Below the pieces are notes generated by a model. The model was given only the letters and a program-made list of their open reading frames with translations. It was not told the origin of the DNA and searched no databases. A stretch of 64,000 nucleotides of DNA, from the NCBI GenBank assembly GCA_027603945.1, contig JADIIU010000048.1, positions 34,410 to 98,409 of the forward strand. The letters are read 5' to 3'. A program made the position numbers and the translations under genes. This document shows, in pieces, positions 44,725 through 55,311 of the stretch. Within the stretch, counting starts at the first letter, position 1, and each line of letters opens with the position of its first letter. The DNA is from Terramyces sp. JEL0728 (lineage: Eukaryota > Chytridiomycota > Chytridiomycetes > Rhizophydiales > Terramycetaceae).

Positions 44725-44819
44725 AGTTTAACTGCAACTAATGGGGCCAGTTGTTAATTTATTCAAGATTTTCGTAGTTTATGGTGCTGATATCGCATGA
44801 TCATCTCCGACTACCTTAA

Positions 44820-45032
44820 TTATAATCTTGCCAGTGCATTTTGAAAAAGTGCATTGACCCCATAAATTAAGGATTTAATCCAATTATTAAAGCCCTTATT
44901 AAGAATCCATTTCCTATTGGTTTCGACAAGCTCTATTGGATTCGAGTCTTTGCCCAGGAATTGTGGGATTTCTTGGACAAGTCTACCTAAGGATCCGACT
45001 TTTAACCAATTTGGATATTTTACACGAAACAT
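44820..45032 (-). CDS. Candidate basic protein, C-terminal exon
   Basis: A 70-codon frame from ATG 45032, preceded in frame by coding-like sequence (AEILTFAKYLPI) back to an acceptor-like CACTAG. Joining across a 46-nt intron to an upstream piece (about 45117-45175) keeps frame but that piece has no ATG. The residues YPNWLKVGSLGRLVQEIPQF read as real protein; no family recognised. The 5' end is unresolved. Confidence 0.35.
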   Translation of the reverse strand: MFRVKYPNWLKVGSLGRLVQEIPQFLGKDSNPIELVETNRKWILNKGFNNWIKSLIYGVNALFQNALARL

Positions 45033-45212
45033 AATCGGTAGATATTTTGCAAATGTCAGAATTTCAGCTGAACTAGTGATTTATTTAGTGGGATATGTTA
45101 AAAGTCCTGCACACATACCTGCTGGATTCCAAACTACCCGACAAAGCCTGTCCAACACTAGAAACTAACCGCGGATGACGGATAATTTACACCATATAGT
45201 TAACAATAATGT

Positions 45213-45767
45213 TTATTCTGAAGATAATTTTTGCAAATAAGTTTTAAATATTCTTGCTATAGGAACTCCCATTTTCAATGCAGAAGCAACATGCTGGCTG
45301 GCAATATCAGCAGAAAGCAGCGGATTATTAATGACATTGATTTTCAAATGGATAGGAGAGTCTCTATAAATTTGTAAAACATTGTTAGGGGTTCCATCTC
45401 TACCTGCCGCCGCAAGTAAGGATTTGTGCTGGATGTTTGCAAATACTGGCGCATAATAAGTGTGCCTGTGGGTCAGTTTCCTTGCTCTTGATTCTATACG
45501 TCCAGCAGCTTTTTGTAAATTCGCACCTCGAAAATCCAACACATTATCGATTACTTTTGGATGCTTGTCTAATGGATGGTCATCGTTTTGTAATAAAGTA
45601 ACGTTAACCCAAATTCCGTTTGTTGATGATCTGATTTGTGGAATTGCTACAAATGAATGTTGGAATATATGGCGGATGTAGGACTGGAGCCATGGATGAG
45701 AAACATTGGATGGCCAGTTGATTAATCCTCGTAGTCTGAGTGCAAATGGGTTTGTTCTGCGTCCCAT
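45213..45767 (-). CDS. Mitochondrial small-subunit ribosomal protein uS3m
   Basis: Intronless, 184 aa. The N-terminus MGRRTNPFALRLRGLINWPSNV matches the conserved start of S3 proteins (NP-xxLRLG/R...W-S), followed by short basic segments and a Rossmann/KH-poor middle as in the reduced mitochondrial S3 (animal MRPS24). The rps3 gene is carried on mitochondrial DNA in many fungi, so a nuclear copy here would mark gene transfer. The call is based on the N-terminal pattern, size and composition. Confidence 0.6.
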   Translation of the reverse strand: MGRRTNPFALRLRGLINWPSNVSHPWLQSYIRHIFQHSFVAIPQIRSSTNGIWVNVTLLQNDDHPLDKHPKVIDNVLDFRGANLQKAAGRIESRARKLTHRHTYYAPVFANIQHKSLLAAAGRDGTPNNVLQIYRDSPIHLKINVINNPLLSADIASQHVASALKMGVPIARIFKTYLQKLSSE

Positions 45768-45821
45768 TGATTTAAAAAAAAAGATTCAAAGCTGAAATTC
45801 AATATTTTCAAACTCTATTTA

Positions 45822-46688
45822 TTAAAAGACGCTCATGGATTGCATTTTCATACGAGTTCCTCCCATAGTACTTTGAACAAGGTCACTTGTCCCTTCGCTT
45901 TTGGAAGATTCAATGACTTTCTTCAGCATGACTCCATAGTACAGATTAGCTCTAGCTCTGAGCGCTACGACAGTGACTGTAGTGATTCCGTCAAACAAGA
46001 ACGGATAGCCATTCATTACCAACATTTTCAACATAAAATCGCAGAACATGAAGAGCCAGACGGTACCATAAGTTGCCAGCATATCAGTATTTTTCCTGGT
46101 AGCTTTAGTATTGTGATGTCCAGTGATTCTAGTAACAGTCTTTAGCAACAAAATATCAGTAAAAGTAGCAAATATTTCAGTAGTAAAGATGAGAACCATG
46201 AATATCATTTTAGAGACTTTGGTGTTCCAAGGAGAAACTGTCAATGGCACTTCTTTATCGTACGTATCCAAGAATGCCAGATAAATTGGAATGAGCGCAG
46301 CCCAAGGAAGCAAGTACAATGGCGCACAGCACCGCTGTACAGTCTGGATGTTTAGTCTAGAAAAGACTGGGAACGAATTTACGAGACGGATGACGGTATT
46401 GTGGTTGATGATAACCAAACCATACTGCCCGCACAAGAACAAGATAAACACAGAGATATTTGTAACCATAAATGACATTTTCGTTTGATTGAAGCCATAG
46501 AAAGTAGCTCCTGCGATACCGCCAATTAGACAGATGAAAGTCACCAGTTTTTGTCTCCCTTTGTCGTTGAAAATGTCAAAAGAAAACCCGTGTTCGTAGA
46601 GTGCAGTCATAGTCAGAGTAAGCACGATTCCAGACACTAGGGCACCGCCTTCTAATGGAATGACATTGGCAACAGGCAATCCCGACAT
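45822..46688 (-). CDS. Seven-helix membrane protein, family Y, copy 1
   Basis: Intronless, 288 aa, about seven helices. It is a paralogue of 47122..47973: common blocks are EGG-VSGIVLTLT-ALYE-G-S-DIFND, RQKLV, WNT-VSK, GYPFLFD-I, LRAR-NLYYGVMLKKV and a tail ending MQSMSVF versus KESASIF. The identical length of loops and the shared last residues suggest functional constraint, perhaps at an inner C-terminal docking site. No known family; receptor or channel-like. Confidence 0.7.
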   Translation of the reverse strand: MSGLPVANVIPLEGGALVSGIVLTLTMTALYEHGFSFDIFNDKGRQKLVTFICLIGGIAGATFYGFNQTKMSFMVTNISVFILFLCGQYGLVIINHNTVIRLVNSFPVFSRLNIQTVQRCCAPLYLLPWAALIPIYLAFLDTYDKEVPLTVSPWNTKVSKMIFMVLIFTTEIFATFTDILLLKTVTRITGHHNTKATRKNTDMLATYGTVWLFMFCDFMLKMLVMNGYPFLFDGITTVTVVALRARANLYYGVMLKKVIESSKSEGTSDLVQSTMGGTRMKMQSMSVF

Positions 46689-47121
46689 TGTATTGAATTA
46701 TTGGTATTTGTGCTTGCTTTTATTTTCAAGTGGCAATCCAAGATATTAGCGCCTCGGTAACCTGGTGCCTCCAATTTCCACACTATTCATTTTGCACAGG
46801 TCCGAGTAAAGCCCAAGAGTTAAAATTCATCAGTTTCTTTTGCCAGCCAAAGGAAAAATTTGATTATTTGCGCTTATAAACAAGCTTAGTGCAAACGATC
46901 TGCACGAAAAAAAGTGACTTTCAAAGTCGTATTACAAAAAATGGCAGTTTCCACTCGAGTTTCATATTTTGGGCCATGTTGATTGCCGCCAAGCGAATTT
47001 TAGCTATTAACCACAGCTTTCTATTGGCAAATAGCTTTCGTAATCTAATCTCTCAAGATTTACTCTCTCATTAAGTGCAAAAGCCTCCAGGTATGGGTGG
47101 AATTGATTGTCGAATACTATA
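46689..47121. other. Interval without a supported gene
   Basis: Upstream of 7TM copy 1 and downstream of copy 2. A 61-codon plus-strand frame (46889..47074) has no recognisable content. Read as promoter sequence. Confidence 0.35.
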
Positions 47122-47973
47122 TTAGAAAATCGAAGCAGATTCTTTTTTCATGTTAGTATTGCGGACTTGACTGGACTGCCCATTTGATACACCATAGGAA
47201 CTTTCGTCCATAACCTTCTTCAACATCACACCATAATACAAGTTGGTTCTAGCGCGAAGAACAACCACGCTGATTGTAATAATAGCATCAAACAAAAATG
47301 GGTACCCCTGCGTAATCAGTATTTTGACGGTGAAATCAGCAAGCATAAAGGACCAAATCACAGCGTAGGATGCATGTAAATCTCTCTTATAATCACATCC
47401 TCCACTCCCAAAGTGATTAGCAGATTTTTGCACTCGGTTTAGTAGCATAATATCTGTAACTGTCGCCAGAGTTTCAGTTACAAAAATCAATATTAGGAAT
47501 AATTCTTTCGATACGACTGTATTCCAGGTAGAAGTAGTCAGCGGGACTTGAAATGGAAACGTTTCATGAATTGCAAAGTAAATTGGAATCAGTGCAACCC
47601 ATGGGAGTATATATAGCACTGAGCACATTTTTTGTATCCTGCTCAGCTCCAAATTTAATGCAACTGCCAGGCGGATAATTGAATTGTGATTGATAATCAC
47701 CATCCCGTATTGTCCGGCCAGGAACAAGATGAACACTGACACGTTTGTAACCATCCAGTTCAACTTTGTTTGATTGGATCCATAGAAAATCAATCCTGCA
47801 ATCCCGCCGATAAACGAAATCAACATGACTAGTTTTTGTCGAGAGCGATCATTGAAGATGTCGATAGAAATACCGTATTCGTATAGAGCCAGTGATGTTA
47901 GAGTCAATACAATACCAGACACTGCCGAACCGCCTTCGAAGGGAATAGCCCTTTCGATTGGAAATGCGGACAT
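47122..47973 (-). CDS. Seven-helix membrane protein, family Y, copy 2
   Basis: Intronless, 283 aa, homologous end to end with 45822..46688, same orientation, about 430 bp apart. Helices and inner loops are well conserved (RQKLVMLISFIGG, LRARTNLYYGVMLKKV); the fifth inner loop and tail vary. ATG 47973 gives the same N-terminal length as copy 1. Function unknown; third duplicated 7TM pair of the window. Confidence 0.7.
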   Translation of the reverse strand: MSAFPIERAIPFEGGSAVSGIVLTLTSLALYEYGISIDIFNDRSRQKLVMLISFIGGIAGLIFYGSNQTKLNWMVTNVSVFILFLAGQYGMVIINHNSIIRLAVALNLELSRIQKMCSVLYILPWVALIPIYFAIHETFPFQVPLTTSTWNTVVSKELFLILIFVTETLATVTDIMLLNRVQKSANHFGSGGCDYKRDLHASYAVIWSFMLADFTVKILITQGYPFLFDAIITISVVVLRARTNLYYGVMLKKVMDESSYGVSNGQSSQVRNTNMKKESASIF

Positions 47974-48431
47974 GACTAAAGATCTTGCTGCAAGATTTTA
48001 TTCTGAATGTACGTCCAATCATTTTGTATGGTATTGTCCCAAACATCCACCTAGAATAACCCTTGTCAACAACGGCAATTAAACAGTCCGTTGGATTCCC
48101 TACAAACAGGGTCCTGACCGAACTACCAATGTTGGCAATCACTCAAACCGGCAGCCTTTCAGTTACAAATCTATACGAAAACGTCACTTATGCAAAGATA
48201 GTTGATCTTCAAAAACGGCGCACCTTATCGACTGAGATTGAACAAAGGGGTGTTAACTATGCTAAACAACAAAGACGCTGCTGTTTGGAAACACTAGAAA
48301 TACATGCGAATGCTCAGTTTAACATTACATGTTTTTATTCTTTTTCGTCTTTTGATTATTCTCACTTGGCTTGTCCTCCACTGGTCTTTTCTTTTCATTG
48401 TGCTCCTTCTCTAAATACAATACCGATTTAA
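47972..48431 (+). CDS. Candidate coiled-coil protein, plus strand
   Basis: Joining ATG 47972..48056 to 48079..48431 with a 22-nt intron (starting GTCAACAACGGC) gives an in-frame protein with a charged helical middle (KIVDLQKRRTLSTEIEQRG). Against it: the ATG overlaps the start codon of the minus-strand 7TM gene, and the last 107 nt are antisense to the well-supported final exon of RPP30. The helical middle may be real with a different start or end. Confidence 0.3.
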
Positions 48432-49245
48432 ATGTCTTTTGGCGGGTAACTGGGTTAAAGATATTTACATCCATGAAGTGTGCAGCTTGTTGTATTCGCA
48501 TTTATCGCATCTCTGGCAACCTGATCGTTCATCTTGAATAAATAGCAAAGGTTAACCACATCCGCAGCTCCTCTAAAATATAGCAAATCACTTGCTTCGC
48601 TCGAAATGATAATATTCTGTCCTTTTGTTACTCGCATCAACGACAGCGCATTTGAAATGACATTTCTTTTGACAGAAACATCTAGATTAACGGAAAATAC
48701 CTTTGATAGCAGGGGCATAGGTTAACTCAAAGCACACTCCTCTGTTGATTGCCATATTAATCGAAGGGAGTTTCAGATAATACGGAAGACGCTCTGAACA
48801 ATCCAACGTAATAATATCGACTTCCATTTCTTGGCATGCTTGATTGAATTGTTTTTCATTGAATGGCATCACGCTAATCAAATTGTAGCTCTGAAATAGT
48901 GCGTTTGATTTTATAGAATAGTTGAAAGTAAGATTTGATAATGGAATATGCAAGCGAGTGTAAATCTTGAATAAATCGGCAGGAGTCTTTAGTTTCGTGT
49001 TTGTAATTTTATGCTGCGCTATTAAATTTAAATAATCATTGATTGGAATTGAGCACGGCTATACTCAACGGATAATTACCTAGATATTAGGATTTTTAAC
49101 CTAATGTAAGCAGGAGACTTGCCTTTTCCTTTGTCAGGTTCCTTGCGGTAACAGTCAATGCGATACCTTTATATCCCAATTCACTCATTAATTTCATTGT
49201 TTCCAGCGGTTTCTTGAAAGTATCATTTGGAACAAAGAGATCCAT
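48325..49245 (-). CDS. RPP1: RNase P/MRP protein subunit p30
   Basis: Exons 49245..49101, 49018..48701, 48681..48469 and 48449..48325 give 266 aa, close to human RPP30 (268). Introns are 82, 19 (GTATTTTCCGTTAATCTAG) and 19 nt (GTAAATATCTTTAACCCAG). Family landmarks: MDLFVPND start, LGYKGIALT, IYTRLHIPL, ERLPYYLKLPSINMAINRG, FELTYAPAIKD, NVISNALSLM, KGQNIIISSEA, LRGAADVVNL-like segment and a lysine-rich tail. The protein is part of nuclear RNase P and MRP, which process tRNA and rRNA precursors. Its start is 16 bp from the divergent PRP17 start. Confidence 0.9.
49019..49100 (-). other. Atypical 82-nt intron with abutting intron-like units
   Basis: The intron of RPP30 that restores the family alignment is 82 nt, four times the local norm. 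Its first 42 nt consist of two directly abutting 21-nt units, each beginning GT, holding a branch-like element and ending TAG (49100..49080 and 49079..49059). It looks like short introns stacked inside an intron. Confidence 0.55.
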
Positions 49246-49261
49246 TTTTTTGTTTTTTAAA

Positions 49262-50895
49262 ATGGGAATCGTTGACTATTCAGACTCTGACGACGATCAA
49301 CCGGTAAAGAAAATCAAGACTGATTTCGCACCAGATGTTCAATTAACGGAATTGCCTACAATGTATACGACCATCACTTCGAAAGAACTCACCAGAAATA
49401 TCCCCTTGAAAGATTTAAATGAACCAATTCAAGGACCAGCAAACCCTTTTTCGGTCACAAAACAAGTGCAGGTTAGGAATATGATGTCTGGATTTGTTGA
49501 AGAGCACCATATGAATGATGCGACCTTCAATAATTTGGCAAGGACTTTTGATACTTATGGATACACTGTCAACCCAGATGGTAGTCATACCGATGTGGTT
49601 GGAGACATGGATTTAGCAAAAAAACAAGAAGGGAAGACCTTGGATGAGATCAAAAAGAAGAGAAAGGAAAGAGAGGGCAAAGGTAGCGTTGAAGATGATA
49701 CGTTCAAAGGACCATGGGTAAATTTTGTTAATACAGGCTGGATTCAAAGACAAAATGTACGAAATGCCATTGCGAACTAAAGAACAAGACGTCTATGTCG
49801 CACCAGAGTACACCTTTGACAAGAAAAAGTTGGAACCTAAAGAAACAAAGGAGACTACCACCTTTCACGGAAATGAAGAGTATGATTACTTGGGCAGATC
49901 GTTTCTCCATCCGCCTTCGGATGTCGGTGTTGATTTGAGAGGAGAAATTGGAAACAAAGAATGCTTTATTCCAAAAAACCTTGTTCATACCTGGACTGGG
50001 CATACCAAAGGTGTCAATGCTATCAGGTATTTCCCAAAGACTGCGCATCTCATTCTTTCTTGCAGTTTAGACCACAAAGTCAAATTGTGGGATGTTTACA
50101 GGGAAAGACAATGTAAAAGAACGTATATGGGACACGATAAAGGTGTTAGAGATGTCCAGTTCAACAATGATGGAGCAAAGTTCTTATCTGCATCATATGA
50201 CAAATTTGTCAAGTTGTGGGACACTGAAACTGGCCAATGTGTTCAAAGATATCAAATGAAAAAGATTCCTTTCTGCCTCAGATTTAACCCAAACGAATCT
50301 AAAAACAACATGTTCCTCGTTGGCTCGGAAGATAGAAAAATTTATCAGTTCGACACTAGATCCCAGGAAGTGGTCGAAACTTATGACCGTCACTTGGGAC
50401 CTGTCAATTCTATCACGTTTTGTCATGACAATAGGCGATTTATTTCTACTAGGTATTGTATTTTCTTACTGTAGTGATGACAAAACTCTCAGAGTCTGGG
50501 AATTTGGTATTCCAATTGTAATCAAGTTCATCGCAGAATCGGATTTACATTCTATGCCAGCGGTTACCACATCGTTTGACGGCAAAAACTTTGCGTGCCA
50601 ATCATTGGATAACAAAGTATTCGTGTTTTCTGCTGAAGACCGTTTGAAACAAAACAAGAAAAAAATATTCCAAGGACACTTGGTAGCTGGATACGCATGT
50701 CAACCAGGGTGGTCGCCAGACAATAGATATGTTATGAGCGGGGATAGTGAAGGGAAGATGTGGTTCTGGGATTACAAAACCACAAATTTGTACAAAAAGT
50801 TCCAAGCGCACGATAAAGTCATCACCAGTTGCTTATGGCATCCACATGAAAGCAGTAAAGTTGCAACCAGCAGTTGGGATGGTACAATCAAGTAA
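49262..50895 (+). CDS. PRP17: Pre-mRNA splicing factor Prp17/CDC40
   Basis: Exons 49262..49727, 49747..50452 and 50475..50895 give 530 aa; introns are 19 nt (GTAAATTTTGTTAATACAG) and 22 nt. The N-terminal acidic start DYSDSDDD, the GPWAG block formed across the first intron, then VHTWTGHTKGVNAIRYFPK and seven WD40 repeats identify Prp17, a second-step factor that stabilises the catalytic spliceosome. In this window it would act on unusually short introns. Upstream frame to 49214 begins with TTG, so ATG 49262 is chosen. Confidence 0.94.
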
Positions 50896-51008
50896 TAACA
50901 TTTTTAACATTAGATTTTGGGATTGAATAAACTCAATTATGATTTATATGATAATATAATTTCGTGCAATATAGTCTTTTCAATTTATTGTGCGAATGAG
51001 ATCATCAC

Positions 51009-52448
51009 ATGTCGTATCTATTACCACTCTGGATTAATTCAATATGCTCAGGACCACCAGACATTATGTACCATTTCAATGAGAATATGACTGTGCCAAT
51101 GTTTTATGATGCTATTTTATATTGGGATATGGGGTATGGATATTGTGGTCTCTCACCAGAATATCTCTATGACAGCTGCTGCTACTATTCAAAAAACTTG
51201 GCTGAAACTGGCGGCTACAAGAGCGGTGGACTCGGTTTAGTTACTGGTTCTCCCCTAGATGTTGCTCCCATAGGATCTAGTAATTATCAGTACTGTCACT
51301 TGCATTCCGATGATTCCAACAACTATTTCGGATTGCTAGATGTATTCGTATTAAATAACGGGAAATGTAATTTTGGGGTATCGTGCTCGAATTCTATCTT
51401 GACCGTATTCAATGATACTGACTGTATCAGCCAGGTCACGCAGACATCACTATCTTCTACAGTATCATTTATAAATGAACTGAATGTTACTGGACAGATG
51501 ATTACCAACCTCAATGGTACAACGGAAATTTATTGGACTGCTGTTCTCGATGAAAACTACACCCCAACAACTTTCGACATCCCAAGCGTTTTGCTTTGCA
51601 TCACGATAGCCCTAATGGGTGTAGTGTATCTGTATTCTGCATATCTTGATTACAGAATCCAAACCAAGCAATTCTGGAAAGACGTACTGATTCACCACGC
51701 CTGGACGCTAAGTGCGATAGTAGTTTTGTACAATTTGTTTGTACCGACCTGTTCTGATTGGATACCTATTTCGCAATACGCATTAAGCAATATCTGCAGC
51801 TTAATAACTGTTCTCAATGGAGTGTACTTTTGGAATAGGGTCTTGGGCACTGGTAAACTTGTCCAAGCAGCAACTTATATGTTTATCTTACTATTGCATA
51901 TGGTTCTTGCCGGAGCAAATTATTTTATTGCTTGCTACTTAGCCATAGCGCTGGACAATCCATTGTGTCCTTACCATGTGCTTAGTGACTGGTTCAATTT
52001 TGCGTTTTACTGGATACTATACATGTTTATACAGAATACTGTTCCAATCATATACTTTGCCTGGAAGATTCTCAGCAAGTCAAAGACTATAATGGACACA
52101 TTAACAAAATTAAACCGCGACCACAAAACAGTAACGATTGTAATTGTTTTGCAAGTGGTAGGTATTGTGGTCTATATTCTTGCGAATTTGTCCATGCAAT
52201 ACTCCAATATTCTTGGTGGAGATGAACAGGCTGCAGTAGCAATTGCAATTAAACAGCTGATGTTGATGCTTCATGGGTTATTCAACACCATGCTTACAAA
52301 TGAGCTGATTTTTATCCTGAAAGGCAGGTTTACCAGCACTAAAATGGATCCCGCTGAGAAACCAAAGATGCTGCTGGATTCGAGGCAAAGTGAATTAGCC
52401 AAAGGAGAGATATCCACGATGATGGATGCGCACACCAGACAAATGTAA
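51009..52448 (+). CDS. Seven-helix protein with large Cys-rich ectodomain
   Basis: Intronless, 479 aa. About 190 extracellular residues with about ten cysteines and several N-glycosylation sequons (NMT, NVT, NGT, NYT) precede seven helices and a roughly 50-residue cytoplasmic tail. The ectodomain-plus-7TM layout recalls family B/C or Frizzled-like receptors, but I cannot match the cysteine pattern to any of them. No signal peptide is obvious at the ATG. TAAATAAAG places the polyadenylation element at the stop. Confidence 0.7.
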   Translation: MSYLLPLWINSICSGPPDIMYHFNENMTVPMFYDAILYWDMGYGYCGLSPEYLYDSCCYYSKNLAETGGYKSGGLGLVTGSPLDVAPIGSSNYQYCHLHSDDSNNYFGLLDVFVLNNGKCNFGVSCSNSILTVFNDTDCISQVTQTSLSSTVSFINELNVTGQMITNLNGTTEIYWTAVLDENYTPTTFDIPSVLLCITIALMGVVYLYSAYLDYRIQTKQFWKDVLIHHAWTLSAIVVLYNLFVPTCSDWIPISQYALSNICSLITVLNGVYFWNRVLGTGKLVQAATYMFILLLHMVLAGANYFIACYLAIALDNPLCPYHVLSDWFNFAFYWILYMFIQNTVPIIYFAWKILSKSKTIMDTLTKLNRDHKTVTIVIVLQVVGIVVYILANLSMQYSNILGGDEQAAVAIAIKQLMLMLHGLFNTMLTNELIFILKGRFTSTKMDPAEKPKMLLDSRQSELAKGEISTMMDAHTRQM

Positions 52449-52499
52449 ATAAAGTGTGAAACTCTAGATTTTAAGGTTAATTTATTTAAAATTACGTGG

Positions 52500-55311
52500 T
52501 TAAGCGGAAGATATACTATTACGAGCTTTACGCTCGTATTCAGCCCATCTCATCAACGGCACTTTGTTTTGTTCAAATGGTGAAGAGTGCTCATCGGCAT
52601 GACCAGCTTTAGACTGTGTTTCTCCAGTAACTTTACGGGTTTCACCCCACGAGAAATCATCAAAGTTCCAGAAAGCGTACAACGGGAGAATAAATTGCCA
52701 GATTGGAAGGGCTAAGAGGTAGATCAGCATCCAGCCTATGTAGGATAAACGGCGGCCAGTAAGTAACACGATAAATGCCGGTAGAAAGATGACCAATACC
52801 ATGGCTGTAGTCATGATCGCATTCGTGATATTGTCAGTAATTGGGGATGCATGGGCAATTGACGAGAAAATCAAGTAATATGTAGAGAGCAAACCAGCTG
52901 GCATGACTGCAGTGGACAACAAGTCCATAAACACTAAAAACTAAAATTATACAAGAAAAACCTGCATAGAGAAGCAAAAAGTACCACACAAAGCATCAAC
53001 TAGTACAAGCTCCATCAAGTTGTGAATTGTAGAGTTAATCCATCTACGGCGTTGAGATAAAAGCGTTTTGAAATCGTCTGGTACCACAGTCTTGCAGAAC
53101 GCCTTTGGCACATAGATTGTTTTTCGCAATGGGAACTGCCTCAACATGATAGTTGTCAAGAACCGATCTTCGCCCAACAAAAGAAGGTTCTTGTCATGCA
53201 GTGTAAAGACTTCGTTAGTAGAATACTGGTCAATGATATCTGGGTTCCCAATGACTGGTATAGTCAGACCATCCTTGTTTGTACTCTTAATTCTCCACAT
53301 GCAGAAACAACCAGGTAGACAAGTAACACCGCCAAATAGAGATTCGAATGCTTTGCCCATGCCATGCGAAATGAAATATTCAAACACCTGGATCATCGTA
53401 ACCCACGATTGTTTCTTGTTTGCAATACGAGTTTCACCACACAAACCATTGATTAACGGATCGTTTTGTACAGCATTAATCAAATAGTGCAAGGACATGT
53501 TATCCACCATTGTATCCGCATCAACCATAAGAACAGTTTCATAGAAATCAGGCGTGACACCAGTGATGTGATGGATTTTTCTGAAAATATCGTAGTCCAG
53601 CGGCGTCATGCGATCATTCAAAGTAACACGCGAGAAAAAGTTCATGAGGATCAACTGCGAGTCTCTTTTTCCTCTGTTTCCGGGTTTTGCGTTTCCTTGT
53701 TCATCAGCGGTACCGCATTTAACGATCAGTACCATAGGAACAACGTGTCCATCTGCGTTGTAAGTCCCACAGTATACTTTTGCCATATTAAGCTGCTTTG
53801 GCCCAGTCGCAATGGCAACATATTCCTTTGGTTCAGGATTCTTTCCGTAGACTTTTGAATGGTGCATCATTTTGATCAAGATATCAGGGGTGGTGTGTTC
53901 GTTCCCACTACCTTTAACTAAACCATCGGCAATCACAAACAAGAGTTTTTTGCGGTCGTCATAATCTGTTTTTGCTAGAGAATCAAGTGTATTGCGAAGG
54001 GATTCTTTTCCTTCACTATAACAAGTAACCAAACAAGCAGTGTACAGCTCTCCAACATTAATCTTTTCTGCAGTTGAATCCGAATCGATAGTAAAAGAAG
54101 ATCCTTGTCGCAGTACTTGCACTTCGCCGCCCAGCAGAGGTTGGGATTGAGTCGGTGATTTTGAAGAGAATTTGCTGTTCATATTAGCTGCATTAGGATT
54201 CCTCGCCAATCTGGCAGACACAAACCAGTCAAAAAGCAGAGCCATGATGAATTTGGAGAACAAAATAGTCAAAATTACAGCCGCAATAGTATAGACAAAC
54301 AGTTTAGACAAGATGCAACTCATTGGCAAGTTGTTTAAAGTTCCAACAGTGTACTTTTGAATCAGACAATCAGCAACAACTCCAGTAGTAATTTTAGATT
54401 GGGCCATTAAGTGTGTCATATCATTCAAAGTCTGCGCTTTTCTAATTAAAGAATCAAGAGGATCACTAGCAATCGGATCTGGATATTGGCTAAAGTATGG
54501 TTGGAAATTCAGCACATTGGTTTGGTATACAACCAAGTTGCGTTGGATAACATCTGACCAATCATACGCGGGGTTAGGACTGACCGTAACCATTTTATTT
54601 TGAAATCCAGCAATTTGCGTGTACAATGTCAAGTTTTGATTTTGAACCAAATCATTCAGATCAAGACAGTTACTGTTTTGTTCACACAGCGATTGGACCT
54701 TGGCGAATGAAAATCCAGTAACGGCGTTATCAGAGCAGCTTGAAATTGGGGCTGCCTTGAATACAGCAGAAACATCTATTCCTGAAAATGACGATGAAGT
54801 TTGTTCAAACAACGTGTTATACGGAGGGAACATTGTAGTTGATAAATACATGCTGCCAAAGATAACTACACCGCCTACATGAAATATATTTACCATACGC
54901 ATTAATAGGAACCGTGTTCTGCAGTAAAGATTCGGGACAAAGCAAGTTTGGCATGAACAACAGTACAAATACTGTTGCCGCCATCATTGCGAATGCAATA
55001 AAACACAAAGCAATCTTTTCTCTCCAAGCTTGTTGTGATTGTGGTAGAATCCCGAATAGTTTAAGCAAAAAAGGCGGAAAGCAACATGTAATACCCCAAG
55101 AAAATACAACCCAGGCACTAGGTTTCCCTCTAGGTTTTTCAAAGATCACTTTATTCCTGGCGATGGTTGCTTTTCTACCCATTGTTTTTGATGTTGGCTT
55201 GCGAGCAATTGTTTTTCTGTGATCTGCAGCATTTTGTGTTGTTCTGCGAGATGGCGCGAATAGTGTTGGTCTCCTCAGAGCGGAATAAGCTGATTCTTCG
55301 TCACCGTTCAT
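52500..55311 (-). CDS. Chitin synthase, division II (class IV-like), gene 1
   Basis: Exons 55311..54894, 54874..52962 and 52940..52500 give 923 aa; introns are 19 nt (GTAAATATATTTCATGTAG) and 21 nt. Basic N-terminus, two membrane helices, a luminal region, then the GT2 catalytic core: VTCYSEGKESLRNTLDSL, VDADT, the EDRFLTT acceptor-site motif and QRRRWINST processivity motif, followed by C-terminal helices and FDDFSWGETRKV, which is typical of class IV enzymes. It polymerises UDP-GlcNAc into chitin at the plasma membrane. No myosin domain. Paralogous to the second copy at the right edge. Confidence 0.95.
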
